Assembly (NCBI GenBank): GCA_021030905.1
Contig: JAGFMI010000021.1
Location: 248,001-312,000, forward strand
From: Pyrenula massariospora
Taxonomy: Eukaryota; Ascomycota; Eurotiomycetes; Pyrenulales; Pyrenulaceae
Reading direction: 5' to 3'
DNA length: 64,000 nucleotides
Position 1 is the first letter of the stretch. Each line of letters opens with the position of its first letter. The position numbers and the translations under genes are program-made. The notes beneath the pieces were generated by a model. That model was not told the DNA's origin, did not search any database, and was given only the letters and a program-made list of their open reading frames with translations. This document shows positions 46,934 to 58,333 of the stretch, piece after piece.

Positions 46934-47365
46934 TTAAAGACCATTCTTCGGTGCTAAATTTCGAAACTTCGTCCATTGAAGATCCCCAGCACTAGCAGGA
47001 CGGCCCACGATTAACACTGTTCCGTTAGGTCCAAGCCTTTGGATTGGATCGTTCGTTCTGTTCACACTCTCTAAGGCCGTCAAGAGCAGGCTTTCAAAGA
47101 GCCCAGCCGTGCCGAGTGGCGTGCTGATATGCAGATTTTGCGTTAATGCATTGAAGTGGTTGGTTGCCATGCGGAGTGTAAGGCGGCAAATCTCGTTTCT
47201 TAAGCCGAGTTCAGACTCGCTGTGAAATATTAGGCTTATCAGTCTCCATAAAGGAGAATGAGGAGCGGCTTCGGAATACTGTCGGAGTCTAACATCCTTT
47301 AGGTGGATATTCCAAATGTCAGACAGGCTGGCGCCTTCTCTTAGCTGATCATCAGGACAAATGCT
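46934..47365 (-). pseudogene. Unrecognised 143-codon open frame, likely gene fragment
   Basis: Seen: the frame is open from just after a stop at 47366-47368 to the stop at 46934. Its composition is protein-like (SDIWNIHLKDVRLRQY, LRNEICRLTLRMA, LIVGRPASAGDLQW). The first ATG falls well inside (47170), so the upstream part would need an intron or is a truncated gene. It is not a shadow of a known gene on the other strand. I do not recognise the family. It may be a relic of an upstream or downstream gene. Confidence 0.4.
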
Positions 47366-48049
47366 TTATCATAGCCGCAATGACTCTTCCGTACTTGGTA
47401 TACGATTAAGCACCTTATGTCAGCGCTCAGGGAAGTTTCACGTAAAAACCCTCTCGGACACTCGTCCTATGACCGCACCATAATCCTTCGAATCAGCGCG
47501 CAGAGGACATGCGGCTCTCTCCCTCCGTTTGACTTAAGCACCTGGTACCAAAGATTTGATAGGTGTGGACGCATGAGGTATCACTTGTCACGTCGTGTTC
47601 TCAACAAAGATTTTGCAGACAGCTTAGCAGATTACGAAATAGGTTGCTAAAATCATCTGCGATTGAGGATGAGGGAGTCGCACCGTAGTGTGGATAGGGT
47701 CTGGCGCGGGAAATGCTTGACTTGCTCCGGCAGGACGCGGGGCAGTGATATTCCATTTCCTCGGCCCTGGTTAGGCTGCCGTCTCCCCCGAGGCTGACTC
47801 CGATTTGCTCCTTAAAACAACTTTTGTTATTGGCTCAGGATATTGTCCATTTGCGACGAGTAATAACGCACCGTGAGCCATAGCCTGGCTCTAGTGATTC
47901 TTCTTTAGCCTTGTACGATCAAAGTCATGCTTCAGCGTGTGTAGTCGAATTGTTGCATAGACAACGGCTTGTTGTCCAAACCTATTTGCCTGGATCTGTT
48001 TGTTTCAAGACTAGGAGCTCATTTGTCCAATTTGCAGTCGCAATGCCAA
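47366..48049. other. Intergenic region, no gene seen
   Basis: A 684-base region upstream of the large HET-like gene. The short frames here lack support. Presumably it holds the promoter of the + strand gene. Confidence 0.4.
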
Positions 48050-50617
48050 ATGGACCACCTGCCGCTACCTCCGGACCCAGCACTCAATTCGCTGATCGTC
48101 CCATTCTTGTGCGAGGAGCTGTATGATGGCGGTGACTTCATGAGCTACCCATCCCGGGAAGGCTGGCTTGTACCAGAAGCAGATAGCCCGTACTTGCTTG
48201 GTCGTCACGGTAGACAAGTCCTTGATCATCTACAAGTCGGCACGTTCTTACAAACGTGGCTTTATTTTGGTTTGTTGTTTCAGATCACTGGCCAGAATGT
48301 TGACCCTTCTTCATTTCGAAGGGATGACTGCAATGGAAATGGCCGATTTTGCTCCACACCTCTTACTAACATCATCAGTACGTGGTCTAGCAGAGCGATT
48401 CGGCGTCTCCCCAGAATGAATAAGAAGCAATCGGAACTTCACCTGGAAGCCTGGGTCGAGGAGTGCTATTCCATTTTGAAGCATGCCGAAAATTCTCTTG
48501 ATCGCATAGCTAAAGCATACGAAGAAGAGCAAGTCTCTGTCATCAGTATCGTTGGCTTGAGCATTGCTGTATTAGGTGATTACTTGGGTCTGGCCGTCTC
48601 CAACATTGCTCTCCAGAGAGGCTATCATAACGACAATTGCCCTGTGTGGACACCACGACTAACGATATGCCAACCTATCACAGAGAAAATGCATCGTTTC
48701 TGCCCTAATCGAGTTAGGAGTTTCCTGAGCAATGGTGTTACCGCGGGAGTACTGTGGTATATTGCGAACTTAGAGCCACCAGCAGTTCATGATCTACATC
48801 GAACGTGCAGCACCGAGCGTTGCAATTCTTTACATGTCGACCGGAGCCAGTACAAAATCAGGCATCTTGACGAAAATTGCACTTGCGATTTCCTAGAGAT
48901 TACAGGTGCGCAAATAGTTGATGTCGTCCAAGAAAGCTCTATCCCTCTTTTCACGGTAGACGAGAATGGAGAGCAGACGAGAGTGGTATTACACGATCAA
49001 CGTCACTTTCCTACATATGTGGCAATTTCACATGTATGGGCGGATGGTCATGGGAATTTGGACCACAACGCTCTTCCTTTGTGCTTCCTCCGAAAGCTGC
49101 AAGCTCATGTCGACGCTTTGAAATTGACTCCAGGAGCTCATACTCCGATTTGGATGGATACTATGTGCCTACCCCGTCATCCCCTTGAGATTCGCAGGAT
49201 GGCAATTTCGCGCATTAGCGACGTTTTTACAGAAGCTATAGGCACTCTTGTGTTAGATTCGTACCTTCAGCAATTTACATGCTCAGCCATGCCACAGTTC
49301 GAACTACTAGCTAGGGTATCGCTTTGCGGCTGGACATCCCGTCTATGGACCTTTTCAGAGGGATGTCTGTCTCGCCAGGTTTGGTTACAATTTCGAGATG
49401 CATCCATCAACCTCGATCACAATATGCGTAAGTGGCAAGAAGAGCTTCTTACCACGCGGATCCCTGTCCTACCAGAGTCTACCATTGCATACCAGATGAC
49501 GAATTTTTATACAGCCACTACTCTTAGGGCCGACGATGGCGACGAGGACGAATTGTTGCAGCTTTCACAGCTCAAGGCAGCGCTCACCTCACGTCATACC
49601 AGCTGGCAAAGCGATGAAGCCTTGTGCCTAGGTGCGATCCTTAAGCTTGATGTAGCCATGATCAATGGCGTCGATGACGAGCAAAAAATGGCCGCTTTTT
49701 GGCGACAGATCCCCCCAGCTTACCTGCCAATAGATCTGATCTGCACACCGTGCTTACCGAAGCTCGATTTCCCAGGCGTGCGTTGGGCACCAGCCAGTTT
49801 ACTAGGGGGCTCAAATGAGGGCCTAACATCGCTTCCGAGCTACAACTATGAACTCTATGCGACACCTACCGACCAGGGTCTTCAATTAGACGCACCATCA
49901 ATGATATTTGATGCTGTGCAGTCAGGAGGCTCTTCAAATTCCATGCGCCATCTCATAGACATTTGTCGCGACGTCAAAGAACGCAACCCAACCAAGTGGG
50001 ATTTTCTCCTCAAAGACCAGAACGGGGCCTGGTATACCTGCTTCGTGACGGATCCTTGGCACCAGACACCGAACGAACCAGTTTATGAAGAAGAGATCCC
50101 TGAGATCCTGCTCTTTGTTCAAGAGCACCTTGATACCGAGTGGAAACTACTCATGGATGAAGACGACGACGACGACACAGGGAGTGAAAGCCAGCAGCAA
50201 ACCCCCGGGAATTTTGCGGTCTTCGTGACATATAATCCCTTGCAGAAAACTCCTTGTGCCAAAGCTCATACCATTCTCAGCATAAATATGGTTCCGCCTG
50301 AGCACTGGACATACTTCGACCAATCTGCCGAATGTGCGGCAGGATATAGGATCTGTCACGCGGAATTCCAGGAAGGTGAGTCTGTTGACGCCTTTGATGC
50401 CAGCATTACGTCGTGGGTCAAGGAGTACACCACTTTTCCACGGCTGCTACAGCTCGCAAAGAACTCCTGGTTGGAGTCGGACGAAGAACAGGAAGTCTCT
50501 CTTGATGATGAGGCTTCGCTTCTGGACATTGCTGGGACCGTGGGATATTTCTGCCTTGGGGGCGATTGGTTCAAAGTAGTGGTCAAGGACGAGGCTAGAA
50601 CGTGGTGCGTTGATTGA
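48050..50617 (+). CDS. Large divergent HET-like protein, copy A
   Basis: Seen: one intronless frame of 855 residues from the ATG at 48050 (an upstream in-frame extension has no ATG). The N-terminal half (~300 residues) has no known domain. Next is a Cys/His-rich tract (HRTCSTERCNSLH, then ENCTCDFLEI). The HET core follows: YVAISHVWADGHGNL, PIWMDTMCLP, and WTSRLWTFSEGCLSRQVW. An acidic stretch (DEDDDDDTGS) lies near residue 706. Known: this layout occurs in a set of divergent fungal HET proteins. Inference: cell-death or incompatibility effector. It is paralogous to the gene at 51130-53393, facing it tail to tail. Confidence 0.85.
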   Translation: MDHLPLPPDPALNSLIVPFLCEELYDGGDFMSYPSREGWLVPEADSPYLLGRHGRQVLDHLQVGTFLQTWLYFGLLFQITGQNVDPSSFRRDDCNGNGRFCSTPLTNIISTWSSRAIRRLPRMNKKQSELHLEAWVEECYSILKHAENSLDRIAKAYEEEQVSVISIVGLSIAVLGDYLGLAVSNIALQRGYHNDNCPVWTPRLTICQPITEKMHRFCPNRVRSFLSNGVTAGVLWYIANLEPPAVHDLHRTCSTERCNSLHVDRSQYKIRHLDENCTCDFLEITGAQIVDVVQESSIPLFTVDENGEQTRVVLHDQRHFPTYVAISHVWADGHGNLDHNALPLCFLRKLQAHVDALKLTPGAHTPIWMDTMCLPRHPLEIRRMAISRISDVFTEAIGTLVLDSYLQQFTCSAMPQFELLARVSLCGWTSRLWTFSEGCLSRQVWLQFRDASINLDHNMRKWQEELLTTRIPVLPESTIAYQMTNFYTATTLRADDGDEDELLQLSQLKAALTSRHTSWQSDEALCLGAILKLDVAMINGVDDEQKMAAFWRQIPPAYLPIDLICTPCLPKLDFPGVRWAPASLLGGSNEGLTSLPSYNYELYATPTDQGLQLDAPSMIFDAVQSGGSSNSMRHLIDICRDVKERNPTKWDFLLKDQNGAWYTCFVTDPWHQTPNEPVYEEEIPEILLFVQEHLDTEWKLLMDEDDDDDTGSESQQQTPGNFAVFVTYNPLQKTPCAKAHTILSINMVPPEHWTYFDQSAECAAGYRICHAEFQEGESVDAFDASITSWVKEYTTFPRLLQLAKNSWLESDEEQEVSLDDEASLLDIAGTVGYFCLGGDWFKVVVKDEARTWCVD

Positions 50618-51129
50618 GTTCGGACTATAGGGAAACCTTTTCGACGGGTCATCCACACTGCTGCTTCGATGGTGGCGATGGTTCCTCCCCGAAATACAGG
50701 ACTCGTGAGCATTGTGCCATCCAAGGTTCCTATCTCTATTTCCAACAATTAATCTAAAGAAAGTTCCAGGAGCTCTGTGTTCTTACGGTGAGAAGCCAAC
50801 TTCAGCGATGTGACTCGAAGTAATTGAGGGACGCTCTAGCGACTACACCTGTCCTCTTTGTAGCGCCCAAGGGTTCTACCGACGTATCAATCAACATGGC
50901 ATGTAAATCACTGCTCTAGCTCCAAACATAGTTGATGAGCTCTTACAATCTCTGCTGCACGGTAGAGACTCTGCCAGGAAGAGTGATCCATTTTCTCGAC
51001 GGCCAAAAAAGTAAGTGATAACATAAAAAAACAAATTCTTTCCTAAATATGCGGGGCATATGTTGAAATATGATCTCCCATGTTCATACGTTCGTCTCTA
51101 GCTGTTGAAACATTGTTCGAGCCTCTTAC
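50618..51129. other. Convergent intergenic region
   Basis: A 512-base gap between two convergent genes, holding both 3' ends. No gene or repeat is seen. Confidence 0.5.
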
Positions 51130-53393
51130 TCAAGAGACCAGCCAATTTGTTGCTTCTGAGACATAGACACCCCGCCAGACCGAAAAGAACGATGATTTCT
51201 TGAATTGAGCGTCAAACACCGTGCTCGGAACTTGTCTCAATCCCACCAGAGCAGCGTAGTCAGCAATTGTTGAATCATCTTCCTGATCCACTGTAATGTT
51301 GGCTAGCACGGCACGGTCGAATGTCTCAAATCTCTTCGACCAAGGGGAATGACAAAGTATGAGACCAGGCTCGAATAATCGACTTGAATTCTCCGGGTAA
51401 TCTTTTTCCCTGAAATCTTCGCCAGGGGCGTAGTATACGACGAAATAACTCTCGATGCCCGAGGCATCAGGAAGGATCAGGCCAAAATGGTGACCCAAAG
51501 AAAGTCCCGTTCGCTTGGACTCTAATTTCACCCCAGGTAACGTGACGGATACCCCGTCTCCAATATCACTAACGGTCATTTCAGTGTGATCAGTATAAAT
51601 GAGGCTAGTTGGAGTTTGACGAAAACGGGTGAGTAGCGATGTAGGGGCCCAGCGGAAGCCCTTCGCGGACAGTCGTGGCAGTCGCTGGAAAAGCAGTACC
51701 ACTGGAAGTTTGCGGACTAGGCGAAAATATTCCTTCATTCGTTCGTCATGATCCTCCTCATCAATGTCGAGTATAGTTTGCAGCTCAATCCCTTGCACAT
51801 TCGCGAGACATATTGATTCGTCAGATTGCCGGCTCGTGCTCCTGACGGCGACGGCACGATAATTAGCAATATGGAAGCTCTGTTCCATGTCCAGACCCTC
51901 TACGAACGGTTTCATGGCCTCTACACAGTCGTTATCGTACCAACTGTAAAGGACACTGGGTGACTTTGAGTCTTGCAGTGTACGATATAGATTGCCCATA
52001 GACGCCGCGCCGTCTTTGAACTGGATTAAGATCTCTCTGCCCAAGACTGCTTCGTGGAATGTCCAGAGTCTGCGCATCCATCCGCTGGACAGGATGAGAA
52101 GATAAGCCTGGATTGCGGAGACATCTCGTTCTTGGTTCGCCAAATACTGATCGAGAACTAAAACTTGGTGCGCTCCCTTGTATACGTCTCTCATAGCTTG
52201 TATCGCCCGTTTCCTGCCTTCATCAGAGGTTCCACGCGCAGGGACGCAAAGAGTATCACACCACCACCATACTGTCGTTCCTGGCATCGAAGGATTCATG
52301 GATTCGTTCACTAATCGTTGGAGTCTCTTTACCTGGCACACGGGCAGAGAATTTGCGGTTGGGTTCCCTAAACCATCCGACCCTGTGATGTCAGCGTTCA
52401 GATTCCGAGGCTCTCCGGCTCGATCGTAAGCTTACAAACGTGTGATAGTGCAACGAAGCGAACCTCCTGGCCCTCGCTGCTCTTGGAATCATATGAAACA
52501 CCAGTAATCCGCAATGGCTCTTCCGATTCTACGAAAGACACGAGCGGGATTTGCTTGTTATAAATAAGGGCTGTAAGTTTTTCAATAGGGACGTCTTTCT
52601 TGGCGCAACCAACGCAGTCGTTCGTATGAGCTTGCTCGTACTTGTTCTCATCCTCCACTTGATATGCTACACAATGCCAAGGTTTGCATCGGTCATGCTT
52701 GACGTGATAATTGGGCCGATCCATGGTACATGCAGAGTATAGGGTATCTATGTTCCTGAGGGATAGCCACTCCACATCCGTTGGACACCAGCCTTTTTGG
52801 TGGAGTAGTTGGACAAGAAGTCGACTGTTTCCGGTATCGTAATGAAAACGCCGATAGGTTACCTGCGTGGCGGCCTTCTCAAGTGCGGAAAACAAGACTA
52901 GGATAGACAGCGACAAGTCGTCAGGAACGCCTTTGTATACGGGACCATTATATGGCGCATTTCGTCCAACGCTACAGAATAGTAGTGCCACCTGATATAT
53001 GTCGGCAAAGAGAGAGTTCCAGGTTTCGTAGAGGTCTCTTTGAACATACTGAATCTCGTAAATGCTCGTCGTCCGTGCGAACCACTCGATCAACCAATGC
53101 TGGAACCTTGAAGTAGTGATGATATGAGCGCCGTCTCCATCCTGTTTGACAAAATCAAGTAAATTAAAGTCTGGCAAACCCTCGAAAAACTGATATAGAA
53201 ATTCAAAATAGAGCCAGGATTGGAAGAAACGAGCAACCTCCTCTTGTGTATGCCCCTGCAAATCTCCATGGCTTTTCAAGCGAGCTTTGTCCCACGAACT
53301 TTGGTCCTTGGTGCCACGTAAATCGTTGATGTCAGCATACAGGGGCACCTGAACAATAGGTCCTTCATTCACATGGAATAGGTGATCCATCAT
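51130..53393 (-). CDS. Large divergent HET-like protein, copy B
   Basis: Seen: two exons (53393-52436 and 52382-51130, donor GTAAGC, acceptor CACAG) give 736 residues. The layout matches copy A: start MDHL, an N-terminal domain of unknown fold, a Cys/His-rich tract (HDRCKPWHC and NDCVGCAKK), then the HET core FVALSHVWSDGLGNP, WWCDTLCVPA and WMRRLWTFHEAVLGREILIQF. The intron splits the W in the ALSHVW motif (T|GG). Inference: paralog of copy A by local duplication, since diverged and carrying one intron that copy A lacks. The two occur as an inverted, convergent pair. No target is evident. Confidence 0.86.
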
Positions 53394-54459
53394 GCCTTTG
53401 ACAGGAGCGCTAGGAAATGAATGGCGAAGGGAACGCGGAGACGCACATCCATTAACAAGGACGCTTGAGACTGTAATATATTTGGGTTCAATTTTTGAAT
53501 TATGCAGATTTACCAGGTACTTGTGGTGATAAGAAAAGCTTTCACTTGAAATCTGGCGCTCGAGGTGGGAACACGGTCGGAAAATTATCAGGCGGCGTTC
53601 GGATGTGAGCTACCGTTGGTCTCGGTGCTGTTCTCCCTCTGACTCCCTGATCGAGATCTTTTTCTCAGCTCTAGAGAAAAAGCTTCCTGCTCTCAAAACA
53701 AGCAGTTTCCTTGCATCAACAGTGTGTGGAAAATGAGTATACACGATGACGCAACCCGAAAGGCGGGAGGATCATTTAGGTACTCTGTGGTACTATGAGA
53801 CGAGATCCCGTCTCCATCATCGCCCGGGAGTCCTGTTATTGTTCGGAGCCCTTGGTGGCCGTCTTGACGAACTGCGAGAAGAAAGTGCACGTAGAGACAT
53901 TTTTCCGCTCCTGAAGAAGCTACGGTAAGAGAACGCTAATTGGAGGAAAGCAGGTGCTGCTCTTGATTCTGCCGACTGTGAAAGGCTTTGTCCCTCTCCT
54001 TGCCGCCGGGGGTTATAGTTAAATGGCCAAGCTACCGAACGTCGACGCTATCAATGCGTATCATTTGTGGAGTGGTTCGTTACCGGCTGCCCTAGGGAAG
54101 CTGTGGGAAAATACCCGCCGGCCTAAGTAGATACCATTACATAACGTCAGTAGTGAATTATTATTGGGATTACACGTAACGGCTCGGCTCGGAAAGTAGT
54201 CAATGAAGTCTTCAGAGGGACAGAGAAGAGAGGGTAAGTAGTTTGTTTAATATAGGTAGACTGGTACTGCATTTTTTACCCAATACTATCTCAGTCCAGC
54301 GGCTACGTAAAGAGCGGTTCTCAGGGCTCAAGGACACCACGGTCAGTATAAGGTGACCTCTCACACTCATTTTCAAAATGCGATAAGCCAAATACTGGCC
54401 GCCAGCTTTTCCCATCCGGCGTAGACCCTAAGCCAGAAGCCCCTGGAGACGCCCGCCAC
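53394..54459. other. Intergenic region, no gene seen
   Basis: A 1.07-kb gap with HET copy B upstream sequence and the nitrilase 3' flank. Small frames are not supported. Confidence 0.45.
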
Positions 54460-55750
54460 TCACTTGACCTCGACAAACTCCCCATTCGAAGAGTCACTCC
54501 CCTTCTGGCTGCCCTCGCCCTTGAGCAGCACGAGCGGCTTAGAGAGGCCGACGCGGTCGATCGTCTTGGTCGGCACGATGGAATCGCCGTCGGCGTGTGT
54601 GATGAGGTCTTTGCGGCGGGTGTCCACCAGCAGGCGGATCAGGTCCGGGCGCATGTAGTGGCCGCCCTGGTGGTTTTGGGTGTTAGTTGGGGTGTTGTTT
54701 TGGATCTTGAATATTCAAGGGAAGGAAGGGGGGATGTTACCAAGTCGGCTAGCGCCTTGCTGAGATGCGCTTCGTTGAGATCGATCTGGGAAATTTGGCG
54801 GTTAGATCGAGCTCAGGGGAAGGATAGCAGCAACGCACATCTACGATCACCAGGCCATCGTGGTTCTTAGACGGATTGTCCGCAATCTTTGCGCCGTCGG
54901 GACCAAACACCCTAGTGTGTCCGTTGTACCGGTCCGGCGCTTCGCACTCCTTGCCCGGTGGGGTGTTCTTCTTGACGCCTTCGGCAGAGATCCGCTGGAA
55001 AGGCGCAAGCACAAAGGTCCCAGTCTCGATGGCGTACGCTGGGCTCACGATGTCCGAGTTCGGGTCGCTAACATTGGTATACGGGTCAGGGTACTGAAGC
55101 GTCTCGGCGCCGGGGTAGATGGGCCATGCGGCGATGTGGACCTGTTCCCCCGCGGCAGCGGCGTAGGCTTTCAAGAATGGATTCAGGTTCTCCCAGCAGT
55201 TGAAGTGGCCGATGCGCCCAATGTCGGTTTGCGTAACGGATTCAAAGCTGTCGCCGGGGGCGTCGCCGAAGATCAGTCGCTCGACGTGGGTCGGTTTGAT
55301 CTTTCGGCGGTGGTTGAGCACCTCGCCAGAGGGGGCGATCAGGGCTTGGGCGAGGTAGAGAGAGGCGTGGTCGATCTCGCTGTAGCCTAGGGAGACGTAG
55401 ATGGAGTTTTCTCGCGCTGCAGCGCGGATGCGGCGCATTTCCTCCGAGTTGGAATCAAGGCTGTTCTCACGGTACGACTTAATGAACGGAAGGCTCTCTT
55501 GATAGTTGATCTTCCACATCCAGTAAGGATAACCCGGGATCCCTGCAAGGAGTACGTTAGTAAGATGATGGAAAGGAATTTACTTATGTGAGGACTTGCA
55601 TGTCTCTGGAAACGCGATAAGCTTGCAACCAGCTTTTCCTGCTTCGTTGATCCAATGGATGGTCTTTTGGACCGAGAGCTCCAAATCGAACCAACCAGGC
55701 TCGGCATGAATGGCCGCAGCCTTGTACTTTGTCAGAACGCTTCCAGTCAT
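54460..55750 (-). CDS. Cyanide hydratase / nitrilase-family enzyme
   Basis: Seen: four exons (55750-55600, 55542-54839, 54785-54741, 54666-54460) give 368 residues. The catalytic triad is readable: Glu49 in FPETW, Lys131 in RRKIKPTH, Cys166 in [23 protein letters not shown] near residue 305 is typical of fungal cyanide hydratases. Known: cyanide hydratase turns HCN into formamide; close relatives hydrolyse nitriles. Inference: detoxification of plant-derived or self-made cyanide. The first intron uses a GC donor (T|GCAAGT) and rebuilds [14 protein letters not shown]. The start ATG at 55750 gives the family's usual N-terminus (LTKYKAAA). The next gene upstream on the same strand is a Zn2Cys6 regulator. 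Confidence 0.92.
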
Positions 55751-56224
55751 TGCAATAGTAGAACTTTGAAAGATCGTTTTGTTCAATCCTATACTGATAT
55801 CTCAAGCAACCACGCTTGTTGGTTTCTGGGAGGGAAATGGAGGTTGAGTTGAACATACTTATACCCCAGATTCGGATAGAGCGGGATGAAAGAAGTTCTC
55901 TAGATTGTCAACGCGATTCAACTTCCCAGTAGAATTGCGTACGCCTTGTGAAATAACTCATTGCATCCCATCACAAAGGCAAGCACCCGGGCACGCGGGG
56001 CAACAGGGGTCCAGGGGCTCTACAAGGAAGTTTGCATCGGCCCCCATCTTGCCGATTCTGCCGAACTCGGCAGGCAATCCAACGGACGTGAATGGTAGAC
56101 CCGTTGAATGGGATTCGTGATCTTGCATGGCTTCCGCCTCATTCAGGTTCTGCGACACTTGTTGAACTAGTGAGAATAGTCATTAGCCTTTCAATCTTTG
56201 GGCCTACCCTAAAAGCGATTTGCA
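55751..56224. promoter_or_regulatory. Upstream region of the nitrilase gene
   Basis: A 474-base region between the TF stop and the nitrilase start. I see no clear inverted CGG triplets, but did not search exhaustively. Confidence 0.4.
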
Positions 56225-58333
56225 CTAATTAGCCATGTCTGTGCCAAAATCACCCGGGAACATGGTCCAAAATCCCTGAAAAACATTTGTCAATTCTTCC
56301 TCCGATACTAAGTCGTTGCACTGGTCAAAGTCCTCTGGAAGATTAAAACCTTCGATATATGAGGAATCTTTACTTGTTTCAGGCATTTCTCGTGTAGGCG
56401 TTTCCTATGAGTAGACAATGTCATCTCAGAAGTGATAATCAGAGCAAGCGTAGGCCCTTACATTTGTATCTGATAAATCCCCGGGTTCTGGCATCTCGGT
56501 CGTTTGGGAGATTAGGGCATCATGAGGAGCACCATAATCTACCATGATACTTCGAACATTTCGGAGCTCTTCCGGGGATGACCTGGCCCCTGAAGACTGG
56601 GAAGCGTAAAACTTCTGCAGGGAATGGATATTTTGGAGCTGACTGGATGGTCAGTATGACTATAAGAAAATTAGAGTCTGGATTCCCCACCCATCTGCTC
56701 GCCATAGGCCATTCATTCTTCATTTCTTTTAGGAGCATATACCCGTTGGCAAGCTTGTCTCTATTTCCTAGGACAATTTGCGTCGAACTTGGTTCGGTCG
56801 GAAAGGTCTCAAAGTAGAGCATGACACCGATTGTAGTATAGACAGTGAAACCAATCCAAGGAACCAAGCCTCTTCGAAAGTCAACGCCGAAGTGGTTTAT
56901 CTCCTTACACATATCACATACCGTAGAGACGGTATCGTAAAGCGTCTGAGAGAAGCGGCTCTGCCAGGTCTTGAATGCGTCACCAGCTCTTGAGGGATTC
57001 GAGTTTTGCTGGCTTTTAGAAAGCCCTAAACGTGGTAGGTAGTTACGGTGGAGGAATATCATTGACATGAAATATATGGAATGCATGTAGCAAAATGCCT
57101 GGCCTTGTTCAAATACGTTGTGCGCTTGTAATGAGAAGGCGCTGTAACGAAGTCGGTCTGGCAAGTTATCTTTCCAGCGTTCGAGTGATGACACAAGGCT
57201 GTGCACCGTTGCCTCTTGATCCGACGGGCATTCATTGAGGGACGCGTTGGAAGAAGCCCATTCAGTCACGTCACCCCATATGTCTGCAATCCTAACCGTG
57301 CAGGCGAGAATGCCTGGGTTGGATATTTGGTAGGACTGACGTGGAAACATCCCGTTCAATAATTCGCATTGCACGGGAGATCCGAATACGAAACTTTCAT
57401 CTTCGCACGGAAGCTGAATTGCCATATCCTTGGATCTGAGGATACGCGCTCGACTACCTCCACCACTGAGGAGACTTTCCATTAGAAAGCATGTCCAAGC
57501 AGTGCGTCGACGTTCTTCCGCAGATATGAATGCTTCTGAGGAGGACACGCCATCGGATTTGTCCCAAGATTCAGAGCAAAGTCCCATCATCTGGACCATG
57601 CGTACAGCTATGCCAAGGTATATCCATGCGCTCTTGCTATCACCAGCCCCCCAATTATGCCCTGTAAGTAGTAACAGAGACTGAACTTGGGACAGATTTA
57701 GCGAAGTAATACCAAGCTGCACAGCTCGTGCTGCATGTTGTGCAAAATAATTGCTAGCTGCCAGCGAAGACGTAAAACCCGGCGGAGCGGGACAATACCT
57801 AAGGCCACATCAATGAAGAGGAACGTATAATGATTGCAGGGAAAAAACCTTGAAGCAAGTGCTAAAATGGCCCAGGTCATCATTGGTTCAAGCTTTCCGT
57901 TGCTCATTTGTTGTAAGAGCCTCGGCTTGTGATGAAAACACCACTTGTAAGTACACCGAACATAGCTCCGCTTTACATCTTCTGTTAGCCACTTCAGTGG
58001 AGCTTCTGAAAAAGCATCCTTGGCATAGCAAGAATCAGTTGTCCCAATCCGACTAGGCCGGACAGAGTCCTCGATGGTTGAAACAACTCCTGCAGCGTTG
58101 TCCGCGCTTACGATCTGGTCCGGCTGTTGGATCTGAGAGCCACGACGCGGTTTCTTCGGCTGCCGGTGCAGAGCAGAAGTCCACTTTTGCGGGAAATAAC
58201 AAGCTTCCGGCCGCCCAGCGGCGCGGCACCGATCACATGGGATTTGATTATGATGGGAACATCTCAACTTGACCATTCGGCACGGAACGCAGGCGACCGA
58301 ATTCCTCCCTGAAGCTGTAGAGCGTGCTGGCAT
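56225..58333 (-). CDS. Zn2Cys6 transcription factor with fungal MHR domain
   Basis: Seen: four exons (58333-57849, 57798-56661, 56614-56462, 56404-56225) give 651 residues. The binuclear zinc cluster has Cys at 15, 18, 25, 33, 36 and 45 (CVPCRMVKLRC), then a basic linker (KKPRRG). The middle-homology (Fungal_trans) region has LLLLTGHNWGAGDSKSAWIYLGIAVRM and EERRRTAWTCFLMESL. Known: such proteins bind CGG-type sites and regulate metabolism. Inference: may control the neighbouring cyanide hydratase gene on the same strand, which is proximity only. The tiny introns were placed by phase: the GTTTTT donor (50 bases), GTCATA (46 bases) and GTAAGG are plausible but the first two are weak. Confidence 0.85.
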
